From NCBI RefSeq assembly GCF_021491355.1, contig NZ_JAKENF010000001.1:434001-498000 (forward strand): 64,000 bases of DNA. Direction: 5' to 3'. The stretch comes from Alitabrizicola rongguiensis (GTDB lineage: Bacteria > Pseudomonadota > Alphaproteobacteria > Rhodobacterales > Rhodobacteraceae). A model generated the notes under the pieces. That model was not told the DNA's origin and did not search any database. It saw only the letters and a list, made by a program, of their open reading frames with translations. Positions 9,066-18,853 of this stretch are shown here, piece by piece. Within the stretch, counting starts at the first letter, position 1; every line of letters starts with the position of its first letter. The translations under genes and the position numbers were made by a program.

Positions 9066-9905
9066 ATGGCCTACAAGTCGATCCTGTCGGTTTTGACCGA
9101 TCCGGCTTTGGTTGACGCCGCGCTTTCGGCCGCAACTGCGATCGCAGCGCAGGAGGATGCTCATGTCGACGTCCTCTCGCTTGGCATCGACCGGACTCAG
9201 GTGGGCTATGCCTATCTTGGTAGTGCGCCGGCCCTGATCGAGGTTTCGATCGAACGGGCGGAAGCAGATGCCGCCGTACTCGACAAAGCTGCCCGCGCCT
9301 ATCTGGGCCGTCAGGATGTTCGGTGGGGCGCCGAAGCGGCGGTTGCACAACTTGGCGGTCTGGGACCGCTTGTTGAGCTGAAGGCACGATTTGCCGATCT
9401 GGTGGTGCTGCCGCGCCCCTATGGCAAGGCCCGCGGCCCCGAGAGTGAAGGGGTGCTTGAAGCCGCGCTGTTCGAAGGTCAGGCACCTGTACTGGTCGTG
9501 CCCGATACCGGCATCAATGGCCGCATCGGCAAACGAATCGTCGTGGCCTGGAATGAAGGGCGCGAGGCAATGGCAGCGGTGCGCCGCGCCCTGCCCTGGC
9601 TCAAGCAGGCCGATGTGGTGAACATCACCGTCATCGAACCGCCGGCCAGCAGCCCCGAGCGGTCCGACCCGGGCGGGATGCTTTGCCAGATGCTTGTGCG
9701 CCACGGCGTCAAGGCCGAGGTCTCGGTCCTGGCGAAGACCGCGCCCCGCGTCTCTGACGTGCTCGCTCAGCAGGTCCGCGACGTGAATGCCGATCTCGTG
9801 GTCATGGGCGCCTACGGGCATTCCCGGCTGCGCGAGGCGATCCTTGGCGGGGCAACTCGGGACATGCTGGAAAACGCGGCTGTGCCGGTTTTTCTGGCGC
9901 ATTGA
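9066..9905 (+). CDS. Universal stress protein, tandem UspA domains
   Basis: A 279-residue cytoplasmic protein made of two Usp folds. The second (from about residue 150) ends with the nucleotide-binding pattern GAYGHSRLREAILGGAT; the first is degenerate. It is divergent from ccoNOQP across a region with two FNR boxes, so it is probably induced at low oxygen. This usp/cco pairing is common in Rhodobacter and Paracoccus. The biochemical role is unknown. GGAG lies before the ATG. Confidence 0.9.
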   Translation: MAYKSILSVLTDPALVDAALSAATAIAAQEDAHVDVLSLGIDRTQVGYAYLGSAPALIEVSIERAEADAAVLDKAARAYLGRQDVRWGAEAAVAQLGGLGPLVELKARFADLVVLPRPYGKARGPESEGVLEAALFEGQAPVLVVPDTGINGRIGKRIVVAWNEGREAMAAVRRALPWLKQADVVNITVIEPPASSPERSDPGGMLCQMLVRHGVKAEVSVLAKTAPRVSDVLAQQVRDVNADLVVMGAYGHSRLREAILGGATRDMLENAAVPVFLAH

Positions 9906-9914
9906 CCTGACGGT

Positions 9915-9945
9915 CGGGTCCGGTCTGTAGCGGCATCCGGACCCG
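9915..9945 (+). terminator. Possible hairpin terminator after usp
   Basis: A 9-bp perfect stem CGGGTCCGG / CCGGACCCG with a 13-base loop starts 10 bases after the usp stop codon. No T-run follows, so it may only stabilise the 3' end. Confidence 0.4.
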
Positions 9946-10100
9946 GGCGCCGCACCTGACGCAAAATGCATGTCGCGCATACATGATTTTCGCGCGCCAG
10001 TCTTGTCTGTGCCAACCGAAGCCCATACCGCTTGAGCCGCAGACGGGCCAGCGGAACTGCCGGCTTGTCTGCGCATAGGCTCAAGGCATTTCGGAACGAC

Positions 10101-11567
10101 ATGACCGGTCTGAGACAGCTCTATTTCCCCGATCCCGATCGGCGGCGCGCGGTGGCGGAAGCCTGCTCAGCCGGCAAGGGTCTGCCCGCCCCCCGCCGCT
10201 ATGCTGCCTGGGTCGCGATCATTCTTGGCTTGATGCTGGCCGTTCTTGACGGGACTATCGCCAACGTCGCCCTGCCGAGCATTGCCCGGCATTTCTCAGC
10301 TGATCCTGCGTCATCGATCTGGATCGTGAACGGCTACCTTCTGGCCATCGTGATGACTCTGCTGCCCCTCGCGGCGCTGGCAGACATCTACGGCTACCGC
10401 ACGGTCTACCTTGGCGGGATCGCGCTTTTTACCGTTGCGTCAGTGGGTTGTGTGTTCGCAGGGTCGCTTGGTCAATTGACGGCCGCGCGTGTCATCCAGG
10501 GGCTTGGCGCCTCGGGCCTGATGGCGATCAACATGTCGATCCTTCGTTACACGGTTGCTCGCGAAAACCTGGGCGCGGCCATCGGATTGAACGCCATGAT
10601 CGTTGCGATCGCAGCTACGGTAGGCCCCGTCGTGGCGGGGGCCATCCTGTCGGTCACAACTTGGCATTGGCTGTTTGCGATCAACATACCGCTCGGCATT
10701 CTCACATTGCTCATTGGCTGGCCGAGCCTTCCCGAAAGCCTCCATGTGCCACGGCGGTTCGACTGGATCAGTGCGATCCTGAGCGCAGCAGGCCTTGGCC
10801 TTGCGATCACGGCGATCGACGGCATCGGGAACGATCTGCCCGCCTGGCTGGCGCTGACACAGCTGATGGGCAGCGTCCTTGCCTTTGGACTACTTCTGTT
10901 GCGCGAACGGGGCGTGGCTAGCCCGATGCTGCCCGTCGACCTTCTCAGGATCCCGGTCTTTTCCCTTTCGGTCACGACCTCGATCGTCTCGTTTACCGCC
11001 CAGCTTCTGGCCTTCGTGTCGCTGCCGTTCCTGCTGCAGAACGTGATGGGTCATAGCCCCTCGGTGGTCGGGCTCCTGATGATGCCCTGGCCGCTGGCGA
11101 TTGCCGTGGTCGCACCAATTGCGGGCCGGTTGTCCGGCCGCTTCCCCCCGGCGATCCTTGGCGGTCTGGGGTTGGCAGCATTGGCGGCCGGTCTCCTGGC
11201 ACTCAGCTTGATGAGCAAGGACGCAGCGGTGTGGGATATTGCCTGGCGCATGGCGCTGTGCGGCGCAGGGTTCGGCCTGTTCCAGTCGCCCAACAACCGC
11301 GTGATGCTCGAATCCGCGCCCATGTGGCGCAGCGGGGCGGCCAGCGGGATGCTCGGGACGGCACGCCTGACCGGCCAATCGCTTGGCGCGGCGCTGGTTG
11401 CGCTGCTGATGGGGCAGTTCGGTCTCGAGGGCGCCAGCCTGGCGCTCTTTCTCGGGTCTTTCTTCGCTGTGCTCGCGGCCGGCCTGTCGATGTCCCGACT
11501 TGCGCTGCGCAAGAATGACGATGGGAGACCTGATGCGGCAAAGCCGCCGGCCGAGGTCGACCTTTAG
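10101..11567 (+). CDS. MFS transporter, DHA2 (14-helix drug/H+ antiporter) family
   Basis: About 488 residues with roughly 14 hydrophobic segments. The early LDGTIANVALPSI motif is typical of DHA2 exporters (EmrB/QacA type), followed by WIVNGYLL and the helix-4 region RVIQGLGAS. Substrate unknown. The start is uncertain: ATG 10101 is preferred, but the frame is open back to 10032. It sits between usp and fnrL and overlaps the 3' end of fnrL by 4 bases tail to tail. Confidence 0.85.
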   Translation: MTGLRQLYFPDPDRRRAVAEACSAGKGLPAPRRYAAWVAIILGLMLAVLDGTIANVALPSIARHFSADPASSIWIVNGYLLAIVMTLLPLAALADIYGYRTVYLGGIALFTVASVGCVFAGSLGQLTAARVIQGLGASGLMAINMSILRYTVARENLGAAIGLNAMIVAIAATVGPVVAGAILSVTTWHWLFAINIPLGILTLLIGWPSLPESLHVPRRFDWISAILSAAGLGLAITAIDGIGNDLPAWLALTQLMGSVLAFGLLLLRERGVASPMLPVDLLRIPVFSLSVTTSIVSFTAQLLAFVSLPFLLQNVMGHSPSVVGLLMMPWPLAIAVVAPIAGRLSGRFPPAILGGLGLAALAAGLLALSLMSKDAAVWDIAWRMALCGAGFGLFQSPNNRVMLESAPMWRSGAASGMLGTARLTGQSLGAALVALLMGQFGLEGASLALFLGSFFAVLAAGLSMSRLALRKNDDGRPDAAKPPAEVDL

Positions 11568-12310
11568 ACCAGAAAGCCGCCGTCGCTGTCGTCGCCCGCC
11601 TCTTCCAGCAGGCGGTCCATGTCAGGAACGACGATATGGCGCTTGCCTTCCAGGTGGATCACGCCGTCGCGCTTCAGGGCGGAGATCTGACGGCTTACCG
11701 TCTCGAGCGTCAGGCCAAGATAATCGGCCATCTCTTCGCGGGTCAGGGGCAGGTCGAAGACAAGCGGTCCCTGTCCGTCAGTCGCCCTGAGCGCGGCGTC
11801 ACGACGCGCGATGATGGCCATCAGGCTCGCGATCTTCTCACGCGCCGTCTTGCGCCCCAGAAGCAGCATCCATTCCCGCGCCGCATCAAGTTCGTCCAGC
11901 GTCATCTCGAGCAATCTTTGCCCGATATGCGGCGTTTCGAGCATCATGTCCTCGAACGGCTTCTTCCGGAAGCAGCACATCACAAGATCGGTCGTTGCTG
12001 TGACATCATATGCTGCATTGGACCGGCCGGGCCGACCGACGAAGTCCGATGGCAGCAGCATGCCCACCATCTGCCGACGGCCATCCTCCATCGTCTGCGT
12101 CAGCGTGGCGATTCCGCTGACCACCGAGGCGACGAAATCCATCTTGTCGCCGGACCAGATCACCGTCTGCCCTGCCTGGAAGCTGCGATAGTACTTGATC
12201 TTCTCGAGTCGGGCGAGTTCGTCGGTCTCGCAACGTGCGCAGACTGCACGATGCCGGATCGGGCAATCGTGGCACTGCTGATGATGAAAGACCAAGTCGT
12301 GCGCTACCAT
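11564..12310 (-). CDS. fnrL: Oxygen-responsive Crp/Fnr regulator FnrL
   Basis: A 248-residue Crp/Fnr-family activator. Cysteines at 13, 16 and 24 (C27 also present) plus C112/C113 supply the four ligands of an oxygen-labile [4Fe-4S] cluster. A cNMP-type beta-barrel is followed by a dimerisation helix and a C-terminal HTH (about residues 183-210) with ETVSR, the recognition signature for TTGAT half-sites. It should activate ccoNOQP, ccoGHIS and hemN when oxygen is low. It is divergent from hemN with an FNR box between. Confidence 0.95.
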   Translation of the reverse strand: MVAHDLVFHHQQCHDCPIRHRAVCARCETDELARLEKIKYYRSFQAGQTVIWSGDKMDFVASVVSGIATLTQTMEDGRRQMVGMLLPSDFVGRPGRSNAAYDVTATTDLVMCCFRKKPFEDMMLETPHIGQRLLEMTLDELDAAREWMLLLGRKTAREKIASLMAIIARRDAALRATDGQGPLVFDLPLTREEMADYLGLTLETVSRQISALKRDGVIHLEGKRHIVVPDMDRLLEEAGDDSDGGFLV

Positions 12311-12324
12311 TCCACCTGTCCAGC

Positions 12325-12338
12325 TTGATCTGCGTCAA
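12325..12338 (+). promoter_or_regulatory. FNR-type box between fnrL and hemN
   Basis: TTGAT-CTGC-GTCAA. Its centre (12331.5) is exactly 41.5 bases before the A of the hemN ATG and 21.5 bases before the fnrL ATG. This fits activation of hemN and possible autoregulation of fnrL. Confidence 0.82.
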
Positions 12339-12372
12339 GGCGATCTCGCGCAGATCACCCGAAACTAAGCCA

Positions 12373-13728
12373 ATGACACTCAACTCGCAACTCGCCCGTC
12401 TCGGGCTATTCGATGCGCGTGTGCCACGGTACACGAGCTATCCTACCGCTCCACATTTCGGCGGAACGGTGGGTCATGGCCTGTTTTCCGATTGGGTTTC
12501 GGCGATTCCGCCGGGATCGTCCATCTCCCTTTATCTGCATGTGCCGTTTTGTCGCCGCCTGTGCTGGTTCTGTGCGTGCCGTACCCAGGGCACACGTAGC
12601 GATGATCCGGTCATTGCTTATGTCGAGACGCTGAAGGCCGAGCTTCAGCTTCTCAAGTCCCGTCTAGCCCTTGGGGTCACACTCCAGCGACTGCATTGGG
12701 GCGGCGGTACGCCCACTCTCATCCCTGCTCCGCTGATCGCGGAACTGGCGGGGACGATCTTCGATGTCGCGCCTATGGCGAAGGGGGGCGAATTCTCTGT
12801 CGAAATCGACCCCAACGAGGTCGACGATGCCCGGCTCGACGCACTGGCCGCAGCTGGAATGAACCGCGCCTCGATCGGGGTTCAGGATTTCGATGACGAG
12901 ATCCAGAAGACGATCGGCCGGGTTCAGGGGTATGAACTGACCCGCAAGGTCAGCGAAATGATCCGCGCCCGTGGCGTCAGCAGCCTGAATTGCGACATCC
13001 TCTACGGGCTGCCGCACCAGACGCCGCAGAGAATCGCGGATTCAGTGCAGAAGCTTCTTTCTCTCTCTCCCGACCGTGTGGCGCTTTACGGTTACGCCCA
13101 TGTGCCGTGGATGTCGCGCCGCCAGCAGATGATCCCTTCGGACGCCATGCCCACACCGGAAGAGCGGCTGGCGTTGTTCGAGACCGCGCGCCAGCTATTC
13201 AGCTGGGACGGCTACCGCGAAATCGGCATCGACCATTTCGCGCGACCGGATGACGGACTTGCCATCGCTCAGGCCTCGGGTCGGCTGCGCCGGAACTTCC
13301 AGGGCTATACTGACGACACAGCTCCCGTGCTGATCGGGATCGGCGCCTCGTCGATCTCGCGCTTCCCGCAGGGCTATGCCCAGAACGCCAGCGGCACGGC
13401 CGACCATACCAAGGCGATCCGGGCAGGACTGTTTTCGACCCATCGCGGGCATGTCTTTGCCGGCGAGGATCTGCTGCGCGCCCGCATCATCGAAGCACTG
13501 ATGTGCGACTTCGCGGTGAGCCGGAGCGAGTTGCTGCGTGACTTCGATACGACGACCGCCCGCTTGGACGAGCTGTTTTCGGCGGCGGCGCAGGCGTTTG
13601 ATCCGTTCTTCCGCGTGACGGCGGGAGGGGCTGTCATCACCCCCGAAGGGAGGCCGCTCACCCGCATGATTGCCCGCGCCTTCGACGCCTACGACCAGTC
13701 CAAGGCACTGCACAGCGCCGCGGTCTGA
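12373..13728 (+). CDS. hemN: Oxygen-independent coproporphyrinogen III oxidase HemN
   Basis: A 451-residue radical SAM enzyme that decarboxylates coproporphyrinogen III to protoporphyrinogen IX without O2. The cluster motif is C60-x3-C64-x2-C67, with C69 following, in HVPFCRRLCWFCAC. GGGTPT and a C-terminal HemN domain are also present. It supplies haem for the anaerobic and microaerobic cytochromes of this region. ATG 12373 matches the family N-terminus (RVPRYTSYPTAPHF follows). No Shine-Dalgarno sequence is visible; see findings. Confidence 0.95.
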   Translation: MTLNSQLARLGLFDARVPRYTSYPTAPHFGGTVGHGLFSDWVSAIPPGSSISLYLHVPFCRRLCWFCACRTQGTRSDDPVIAYVETLKAELQLLKSRLALGVTLQRLHWGGGTPTLIPAPLIAELAGTIFDVAPMAKGGEFSVEIDPNEVDDARLDALAAAGMNRASIGVQDFDDEIQKTIGRVQGYELTRKVSEMIRARGVSSLNCDILYGLPHQTPQRIADSVQKLLSLSPDRVALYGYAHVPWMSRRQQMIPSDAMPTPEERLALFETARQLFSWDGYREIGIDHFARPDDGLAIAQASGRLRRNFQGYTDDTAPVLIGIGASSISRFPQGYAQNASGTADHTKAIRAGLFSTHRGHVFAGEDLLRARIIEALMCDFAVSRSELLRDFDTTTARLDELFSAAAQAFDPFFRVTAGGAVITPEGRPLTRMIARAFDAYDQSKALHSAAV

Positions 13729-13738
13729 AGCAGAAGGG

Positions 13739-14977
13739 TCACCGGACGGGCGGAACTGCCCCTTGCGCCTCGATATAGGACACGAGCCGCGGAAGGCACC
13801 GACGACGCAGATCATATCGTTCGACAACGCTGCTCCTCGCTGCCGCCTGGATGGCGCGATACCGGTCGGGTTCGCTCAAGGCCGCGATGAGAGCGGCTGA
13901 CCAGGCGGCGGTGTCGAAGAAGTCGACCAGCACTCCGTTGACACCATCACGGATCACCTCTTCCACCGGCGGGGTTTTCGATCCGATAACCAACGCGCCC
14001 GCCGACATCGCCTCGAGCAGCGACCACGACAGGACGAAGGGATAGGTCAGATAGGCATGGACGCGCGTCACCTGCATCAGCCGGACAAAGGAGTCGTGCG
14101 GCACGCGCCCGAGGAAATGGACACGCGCAAGGTCAAGGCCGGGCCCCACCTCCCGCAACAGAGCGTCCTTCCAGCTGCCACCATCCGCAGGAGGCTGGCC
14201 GTAGCTAACGCCGTCGCCACCGACGATGACCACCTGCGCCTCGGGGCGCGCCCGCAGGACCTCGGGCAAGGCTCGGGCGAAGACGTGCCAGCCACGATAG
14301 GGTTCGAGATTGCGGTTAACGAAGCTGACAACTTCGTCCGTGGCGGTCAGGACACGGCCATGCGGCAACTCCAACCGCGCATTCGGATCGGGTCGCACAA
14401 GATCGGTGTCGATACCGTCATGCAGCACGGTCAACATCTGCCGCAGCACCGGCGGAAAGGTGGACGCTTGCCATTCGGTCGGCGCGATGCCGGCATCGGC
14501 ATGAACAAGCGCCTGACCAAGATGCGCAGCACGGCTTTGGGCGATCATCAACCCGTCCAGACTGGTCGCGGCGAACTCGGGATCGAAACCCATGTCCAGG
14601 CCCTGCCCGCGGTAATAGAACTCGGCATAGATGACCAGCCGTGCCCTGGGCCAGATTTCCTTGAGGAACAGCGTCTCGCCCCAGCCCGAGTGACCCAGGA
14701 TCAGGTCGGGCTCGTAGCCTCTTTCATCCCGCAGCGTCCGGGCCGCCCGCGCGACCGCCACGCCCCGGTCCGACATTGTCGTGTAGTTGCGTCCCAGCCG
14801 GGTCTCTTTCGGATCGACGGGCGGGGGGGTGTAGCGATACTTGACAAAGGGAATTCCGGCGGGGCGGTTGTTCACCGCATCGGTCAGCACGAGGCAGTCG
14901 TGGCCACGCCGCGCAAGCTCGGGCGCAAGATGAAGAAACTGGCCGGGGAAGTTCTGGTGGATGAAAAGGATTTTCAC
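13739..14977 (-). CDS. Family-4-type glycosyltransferase
   Basis: About 412 residues with a two-domain GT-B fold: N-terminal ILFIHQNFPGQF, a mid-protein strand VVIVGGDGVSYG, and a C-terminal EAMSAGALVIGSKTPPVEEVI, the nucleotide-sugar site typical of GT4 retaining transferases. Acceptor and sugar unknown. GTG at 14977 is chosen because AGGGGCAAGGCG precedes it and because related proteins begin with MKILF-like sequence; an ATG at 14998 is possible. It lies 13 bases after the yejF stop on the same strand. Confidence 0.82.
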   Translation of the reverse strand: MKILFIHQNFPGQFLHLAPELARRGHDCLVLTDAVNNRPAGIPFVKYRYTPPPVDPKETRLGRNYTTMSDRGVAVARAARTLRDERGYEPDLILGHSGWGETLFLKEIWPRARLVIYAEFYYRGQGLDMGFDPEFAATSLDGLMIAQSRAAHLGQALVHADAGIAPTEWQASTFPPVLRQMLTVLHDGIDTDLVRPDPNARLELPHGRVLTATDEVVSFVNRNLEPYRGWHVFARALPEVLRARPEAQVVIVGGDGVSYGQPPADGGSWKDALLREVGPGLDLARVHFLGRVPHDSFVRLMQVTRVHAYLTYPFVLSWSLLEAMSAGALVIGSKTPPVEEVIRDGVNGVLVDFFDTAAWSAALIAALSEPDRYRAIQAAARSSVVERYDLRRRCLPRLVSYIEAQGAVPPVR

Positions 14978-14990
14978 CGCCTTGCCCCTG

Positions 14991-16604
14991 TCAGCCATCC
15001 GAAGCCGGAACGATCGGCCCGAAGGCCGCGCTCAGAAGTCGCTGCGTGTATTCGGCCCTGGGCGCCTCAAACACCTGCTGCCCTTCGCCCGCCTCGACCA
15101 CATCGCCGTTCTGCATGACAATTACCTTGTGCGCCATAGCCCGCACGACGCGCAGGTCATGGCTGATGAAAAGATAAGCCATACCCCACTTGCGCTGGAG
15201 CGAGCGCAGAAGTTCGACGATCTGCACTTGCACTGTCATGTCGAGTGCCGAAGTCGGCTCGTCCAGTACGACAAGCTTAGGCCGCAGGATCATGGCGCGG
15301 GCGATCGCGATACGCTGGCGCTGGCCGCCCGAGAATTCATGCGGATACCGCCCCATCGCGGCGGGGTCGAGCCCGACCTCGGCCATGATCTCGGCGACCA
15401 TCTGCCGCCGGTCGCGCCCTGGTTCGACGCCATGAACGCCAAGACCCTCGGCGATGATCTGCTCGACCGTCATCCGCGGGCTCAGGCTGCCGAACGGGTC
15501 CTGGAACACGATCTGCAGATCGCGTCGCAGGTCGCGCAAACCGGCCTTGGTCTCGGCCTGAAGGTCGCGCCCCATGAACACCACGGGCCCGGTCGAAGGG
15601 ATCAGCCGCAGGATCGCAAGCGCCAGCGTCGTCTTGCCGGACCCACTTTCCCCGACGATACCGAGCGTCTCGTGCGAGCGGACCGACAGCGACGCATCAT
15701 TCACCGCCTTCACATAGCCTACAGTGCGGCGCAGGAAACCGGCATGGATCGGGAACCAGACCCTCAGGTGTTCGGTGCGCACGATCTCCGGCGCGCCAGC
15801 TGGAACCGGATCAGGGCGGCCCTTCGGTTCCGCGGCCAGAAGCTTCTGCGTGTAGGGGTGTTTCGGATCCGCAAAGATCTCGGCCGCCGGCCCCTGCTCG
15901 ACGATCTCGCCATTCTGCATGACGCAGACCCGGTCGGCGATTCGGCGCACGACGCCCAAGTCGTGGGTGATGAACAGCATCGACAGACCCTCGCGGACCT
16001 TGAGCTCTGCCAGCAATTCGAGGATCTGCGCCTGGATCGTCACGTCAAGCGCCGTCGTGGGCTCATCGGCGATCAACAGTTCCGGGCCGTTTGCCAGCGC
16101 CATCGCGATCATCACCCGCTGCCGCTGTCCGCCGGACAGCTGGTGCGGATAGGCGTCAAGGCGCGTTTCGGCGTCGCGGATGCCGACCTTTTCCAGAAGT
16201 TCCAACGTCCGCGCGCGCGCCGCCTCGCCCTTCAATCCCTGGTGCAGTGCAAGGCTTTCGCCGATCTGCCGCTCGATCGTGTGCAGCGGGTTCAGGCTGG
16301 TCATCGGCTCCTGGAAGATGAAGCTGATGTCGTTGCCTCGCACCTTGCGCAGCTTGGCTTCGGGCAAGTTCAGCAATTCCTCTCCGGAGTAACGGACGGA
16401 TCCCCGGATGATCGCGCTGTCTGGCAGCAGCGACACCGTGGACAGCGCCGTGACGGACTTTCCCGATCCGCTTTCGCCGACCAGCGCTACCGTTTCGCCC
16501 CGCCCCACGGTGAAGGAGACGCCGCGCACGGCCTCGATCACCCTTCCGTCCTGATGGAAGCCGATGCGAAGGTCTTCAACTTGGAGAACTGACGAATGGC
16601 TCAT
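14991..16604 (-). CDS. yejF: Dual ATP-binding protein of a peptide ABC importer (YejF type)
   Basis: A 537-residue protein holding two complete ABC ATPase domains. Each has a Walker A (GESGSGKS and GESGSGKT), a signature (LSGGQRQRV and FSGGQRQRI) and a Walker B with ADEPTTALD or LDEPTSALD. Fusion of two ATPases in one chain is the YejF/GsiA layout. It powers peptide uptake with YejB, YejE and YejA. The start at 16604 overlaps the yejE stop by 4 bases. Confidence 0.93.
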   Translation of the reverse strand: MSHSSVLQVEDLRIGFHQDGRVIEAVRGVSFTVGRGETVALVGESGSGKSVTALSTVSLLPDSAIIRGSVRYSGEELLNLPEAKLRKVRGNDISFIFQEPMTSLNPLHTIERQIGESLALHQGLKGEAARARTLELLEKVGIRDAETRLDAYPHQLSGGQRQRVMIAMALANGPELLIADEPTTALDVTIQAQILELLAELKVREGLSMLFITHDLGVVRRIADRVCVMQNGEIVEQGPAAEIFADPKHPYTQKLLAAEPKGRPDPVPAGAPEIVRTEHLRVWFPIHAGFLRRTVGYVKAVNDASLSVRSHETLGIVGESGSGKTTLALAILRLIPSTGPVVFMGRDLQAETKAGLRDLRRDLQIVFQDPFGSLSPRMTVEQIIAEGLGVHGVEPGRDRRQMVAEIMAEVGLDPAAMGRYPHEFSGGQRQRIAIARAMILRPKLVVLDEPTSALDMTVQVQIVELLRSLQRKWGMAYLFISHDLRVVRAMAHKVIVMQNGDVVEAGEGQQVFEAPRAEYTQRLLSAAFGPIVPASDG

Positions 16605-17710
16605 CGGAAGGTCTTCCGTGGATCGAAGGCGTCGCGCACCCCTTCGAAGATGAAGACCAGAAGGCTCAGCATGATGGCGAAGGTGAAGAAGGCAGTGAAG
16701 CCCAGCCAAGGCGCCTGAAGGTTCTGCTTGGCCTGCAGCGTAAGCTCGCCAAGCGACGGCATCGAGGCCGGAAGGCCGAAGCCGAGGAAGTCGAGCGCCG
16801 CAAGCCCCGCGATATTGCCGGTGACGAGGAAGGGCAGCATGGTCAGCGTCGCGACCATCGCGTTTGGCAGCACATGGCGGAAGATGATCGTACGGTCCCG
16901 CACGCCGAGCGCGCGCGCCGCCCGGACATATTCGAAGTTTCGCGCCCGCAGGAATTCGGCCCGGACAAGGCCGGCAAGGCTCATCCAGTTGAACAAGAGC
17001 ATGAGCAGGACAAGCAGCCAGAAGTTCATCGGGACGATCGCGGCCACGATGATGATGACGTACAGCGCCGGAATCGCCCCCCAGATCTCGATCACCCGCT
17101 GGAAGATCAGGTCGGTCAGACCGCCGAAATAGCCCTGCACCGCCCCCGCTGCGACCCCGGTCATCGAGGTGAGGAAGGTTACGACAAGGGCATAGAGGAT
17201 CGACAGCCGGAAGCCATATATCACTCGCGCCAGAACGTCGCGCGCCGTGTCATCGGTGCCAAGCCAGTGCTGCGCGTCAGGCGGCGAAGGCGCGGCCCCC
17301 TGAATGTCGTTCACGGTGTTGAAGCTGTAGGGGATCAGCGGCCATACGATCCAGCCCGTCTCGACTGTCTCGCCATCCACCGTCCCGCTGTCGCGAGCCG
17401 AAGCGATGGTGGCTTCCGGATCGTCGAAGCAGGTTTCCGACCCGGCCGCGATGATGAGGCACTGCACCTCGATGTCGCGATAGACGGCCTCGGTCTTGAA
17501 GTCGCCGCCGAAGGCTGTCTCGGGGTACATCTTGAAGATCGGGAAATAGAGACTGCCGCGATAGCTGACAACGATCGGCTTGTCGTTCGCCAGAAGCTCG
17601 GCAAACAGCGACAAGCCGAACAGGATCGAGAAGACGATGAGCGACCAGAAGGCACGACGGTTGGCGCGGAAGTTCCGCCAGCGGCGCTGGTTCAGGGGGG
17701 AAAGCACCAT
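16601..17710 (-). CDS. yejE: Peptide ABC transporter permease (YejE type)
   Basis: A 369-residue inner-membrane permease with an N-terminal helix, a large periplasmic loop (about residues 40-130) and five C-terminal helices of the BPD_transp_1 fold. The EAA-like loop is near LVRAEFLRARNFEYVRAARALGV. A long loop after helix 1 is typical of YejE/OppC proteins. It pairs with YejB and lies between yejB and yejF. Confidence 0.92.
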   Translation of the reverse strand: MVLSPLNQRRWRNFRANRRAFWSLIVFSILFGLSLFAELLANDKPIVVSYRGSLYFPIFKMYPETAFGGDFKTEAVYRDIEVQCLIIAAGSETCFDDPEATIASARDSGTVDGETVETGWIVWPLIPYSFNTVNDIQGAAPSPPDAQHWLGTDDTARDVLARVIYGFRLSILYALVVTFLTSMTGVAAGAVQGYFGGLTDLIFQRVIEIWGAIPALYVIIIVAAIVPMNFWLLVLLMLLFNWMSLAGLVRAEFLRARNFEYVRAARALGVRDRTIIFRHVLPNAMVATLTMLPFLVTGNIAGLAALDFLGFGLPASMPSLGELTLQAKQNLQAPWLGFTAFFTFAIMLSLLVFIFEGVRDAFDPRKTFR

Positions 17711-17713
17711 GCC

Positions 17714-18802
17714 CTAGCCCCGCCGCTCGAAGTCGATCCGGGGGTCGATCCAGACATACATCAGGTCCGACACCAGCCCCATGACAAGGCCGATCAGCGA
17801 AAACATGAAGAGCGTGCCGAAGATCACCGGATAATCGCGCGCCACCACGGCCTCGAACCCGAGCCTCCCCAGACCGTCGAGAGAGAAGATCGTCTCGATG
17901 ATGAGCGAGCCGCCGAAGAACACGCCGACGAAGACGGCCGGAAAGCCCGCGATCACGATCAGCATGGCGTTGCGGAAGACGTGCCCGTAGAGCACGCGCG
18001 ATTCCGAGAGGCCCTTGGCGCGGGCAGTCATCACGTATTGCTTCTTGATCTCGTCGAGGAAACTGTTCTTGGTCAGAAGCGTGAGCGTGGCAAAGGCCGA
18101 GATGGTCGACGCGATGACCGGCAGGGTGATGTGCCAGAAATAGTCGCCGACCTTGCCGATCAGGCTCAACTCGTCCCAGTTTTCTGAGGTTAGGCCGCGC
18201 AGCGGAAAGATCTTCCAGTAAGACCCGCCGGCGAACAGCACGAGAAGCAGGATCGCGAACAGGAAGCCGGGGATCGCGTAGCCCACGATGATCGCGCCGC
18301 TGGTCCAGGTGTCGAAGGGCGTGCCGTCGCGCACGGCCTTGCGGATGCCGAGGGGGATCGAGACGAGATAGGCGATCAGCGTCGACCAAAGCCCGATGGT
18401 GATCGAGACGGGCATCTTCTCGAGCACCAGATCGACGACCGAGATCGAGCGGAAATAGCTCTGCCCGAAATCGAAATGGGCGTAGTTCCACATCATGTCG
18501 AGAAACCGCTCCAGAGGCGGCTTGTCGAAGCCGAACTGCTTCTCGAGGCTCTTGATGAACTCGGGCGGCAGGCCACGGGACCCGATGTATTGCGGATCGG
18601 ACGCGCCGGCATCCTCGATCCCGCCGCCGGCATCCCCACCGCCCGCGATGTTCTGGAAGGTGTCACCACTGCCCTCAAGCCGGGCAAGGACCTGTTCGAT
18701 CGGGCCGCCAGGGACGAACTGGGTGAGCGTGAAGTTGATGACCATGATCCCGAACAGCGTCGGAATCATCAGCAGCAACCGCCTCAGGATATAGGCACCC
18801 AT
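17714..18802 (-). CDS. yejB: Peptide ABC transporter permease (YejB type)
   Basis: A 362-residue permease beginning [19 protein letters not shown], the standard OppB/DppB/YejB N-terminus, with a periplasmic insert of about 100 residues and five later helices. The EAA loop reads [16 protein letters not shown]. The partner yejE follows after 3 bases. It forms the translocation pore with YejE. Confidence 0.92.
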   Translation of the reverse strand: MGAYILRRLLLMIPTLFGIMVINFTLTQFVPGGPIEQVLARLEGSGDTFQNIAGGGDAGGGIEDAGASDPQYIGSRGLPPEFIKSLEKQFGFDKPPLERFLDMMWNYAHFDFGQSYFRSISVVDLVLEKMPVSITIGLWSTLIAYLVSIPLGIRKAVRDGTPFDTWTSGAIIVGYAIPGFLFAILLLVLFAGGSYWKIFPLRGLTSENWDELSLIGKVGDYFWHITLPVIASTISAFATLTLLTKNSFLDEIKKQYVMTARAKGLSESRVLYGHVFRNAMLIVIAGFPAVFVGVFFGGSLIIETIFSLDGLGRLGFEAVVARDYPVIFGTLFMFSLIGLVMGLVSDLMYVWIDPRIDFERRG

Positions 18803-18853
18803 ATGCCCTACTGCCCCGTTCCCTGCCTTGCCCGCCTTGTTCTTCTTGCAGGC

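Noticed and set aside
14961-16592. 543-codon open frame antisense to yejF
   Set aside because: YejF has both complete ABC domains; the opposite frame has none and no start signal.
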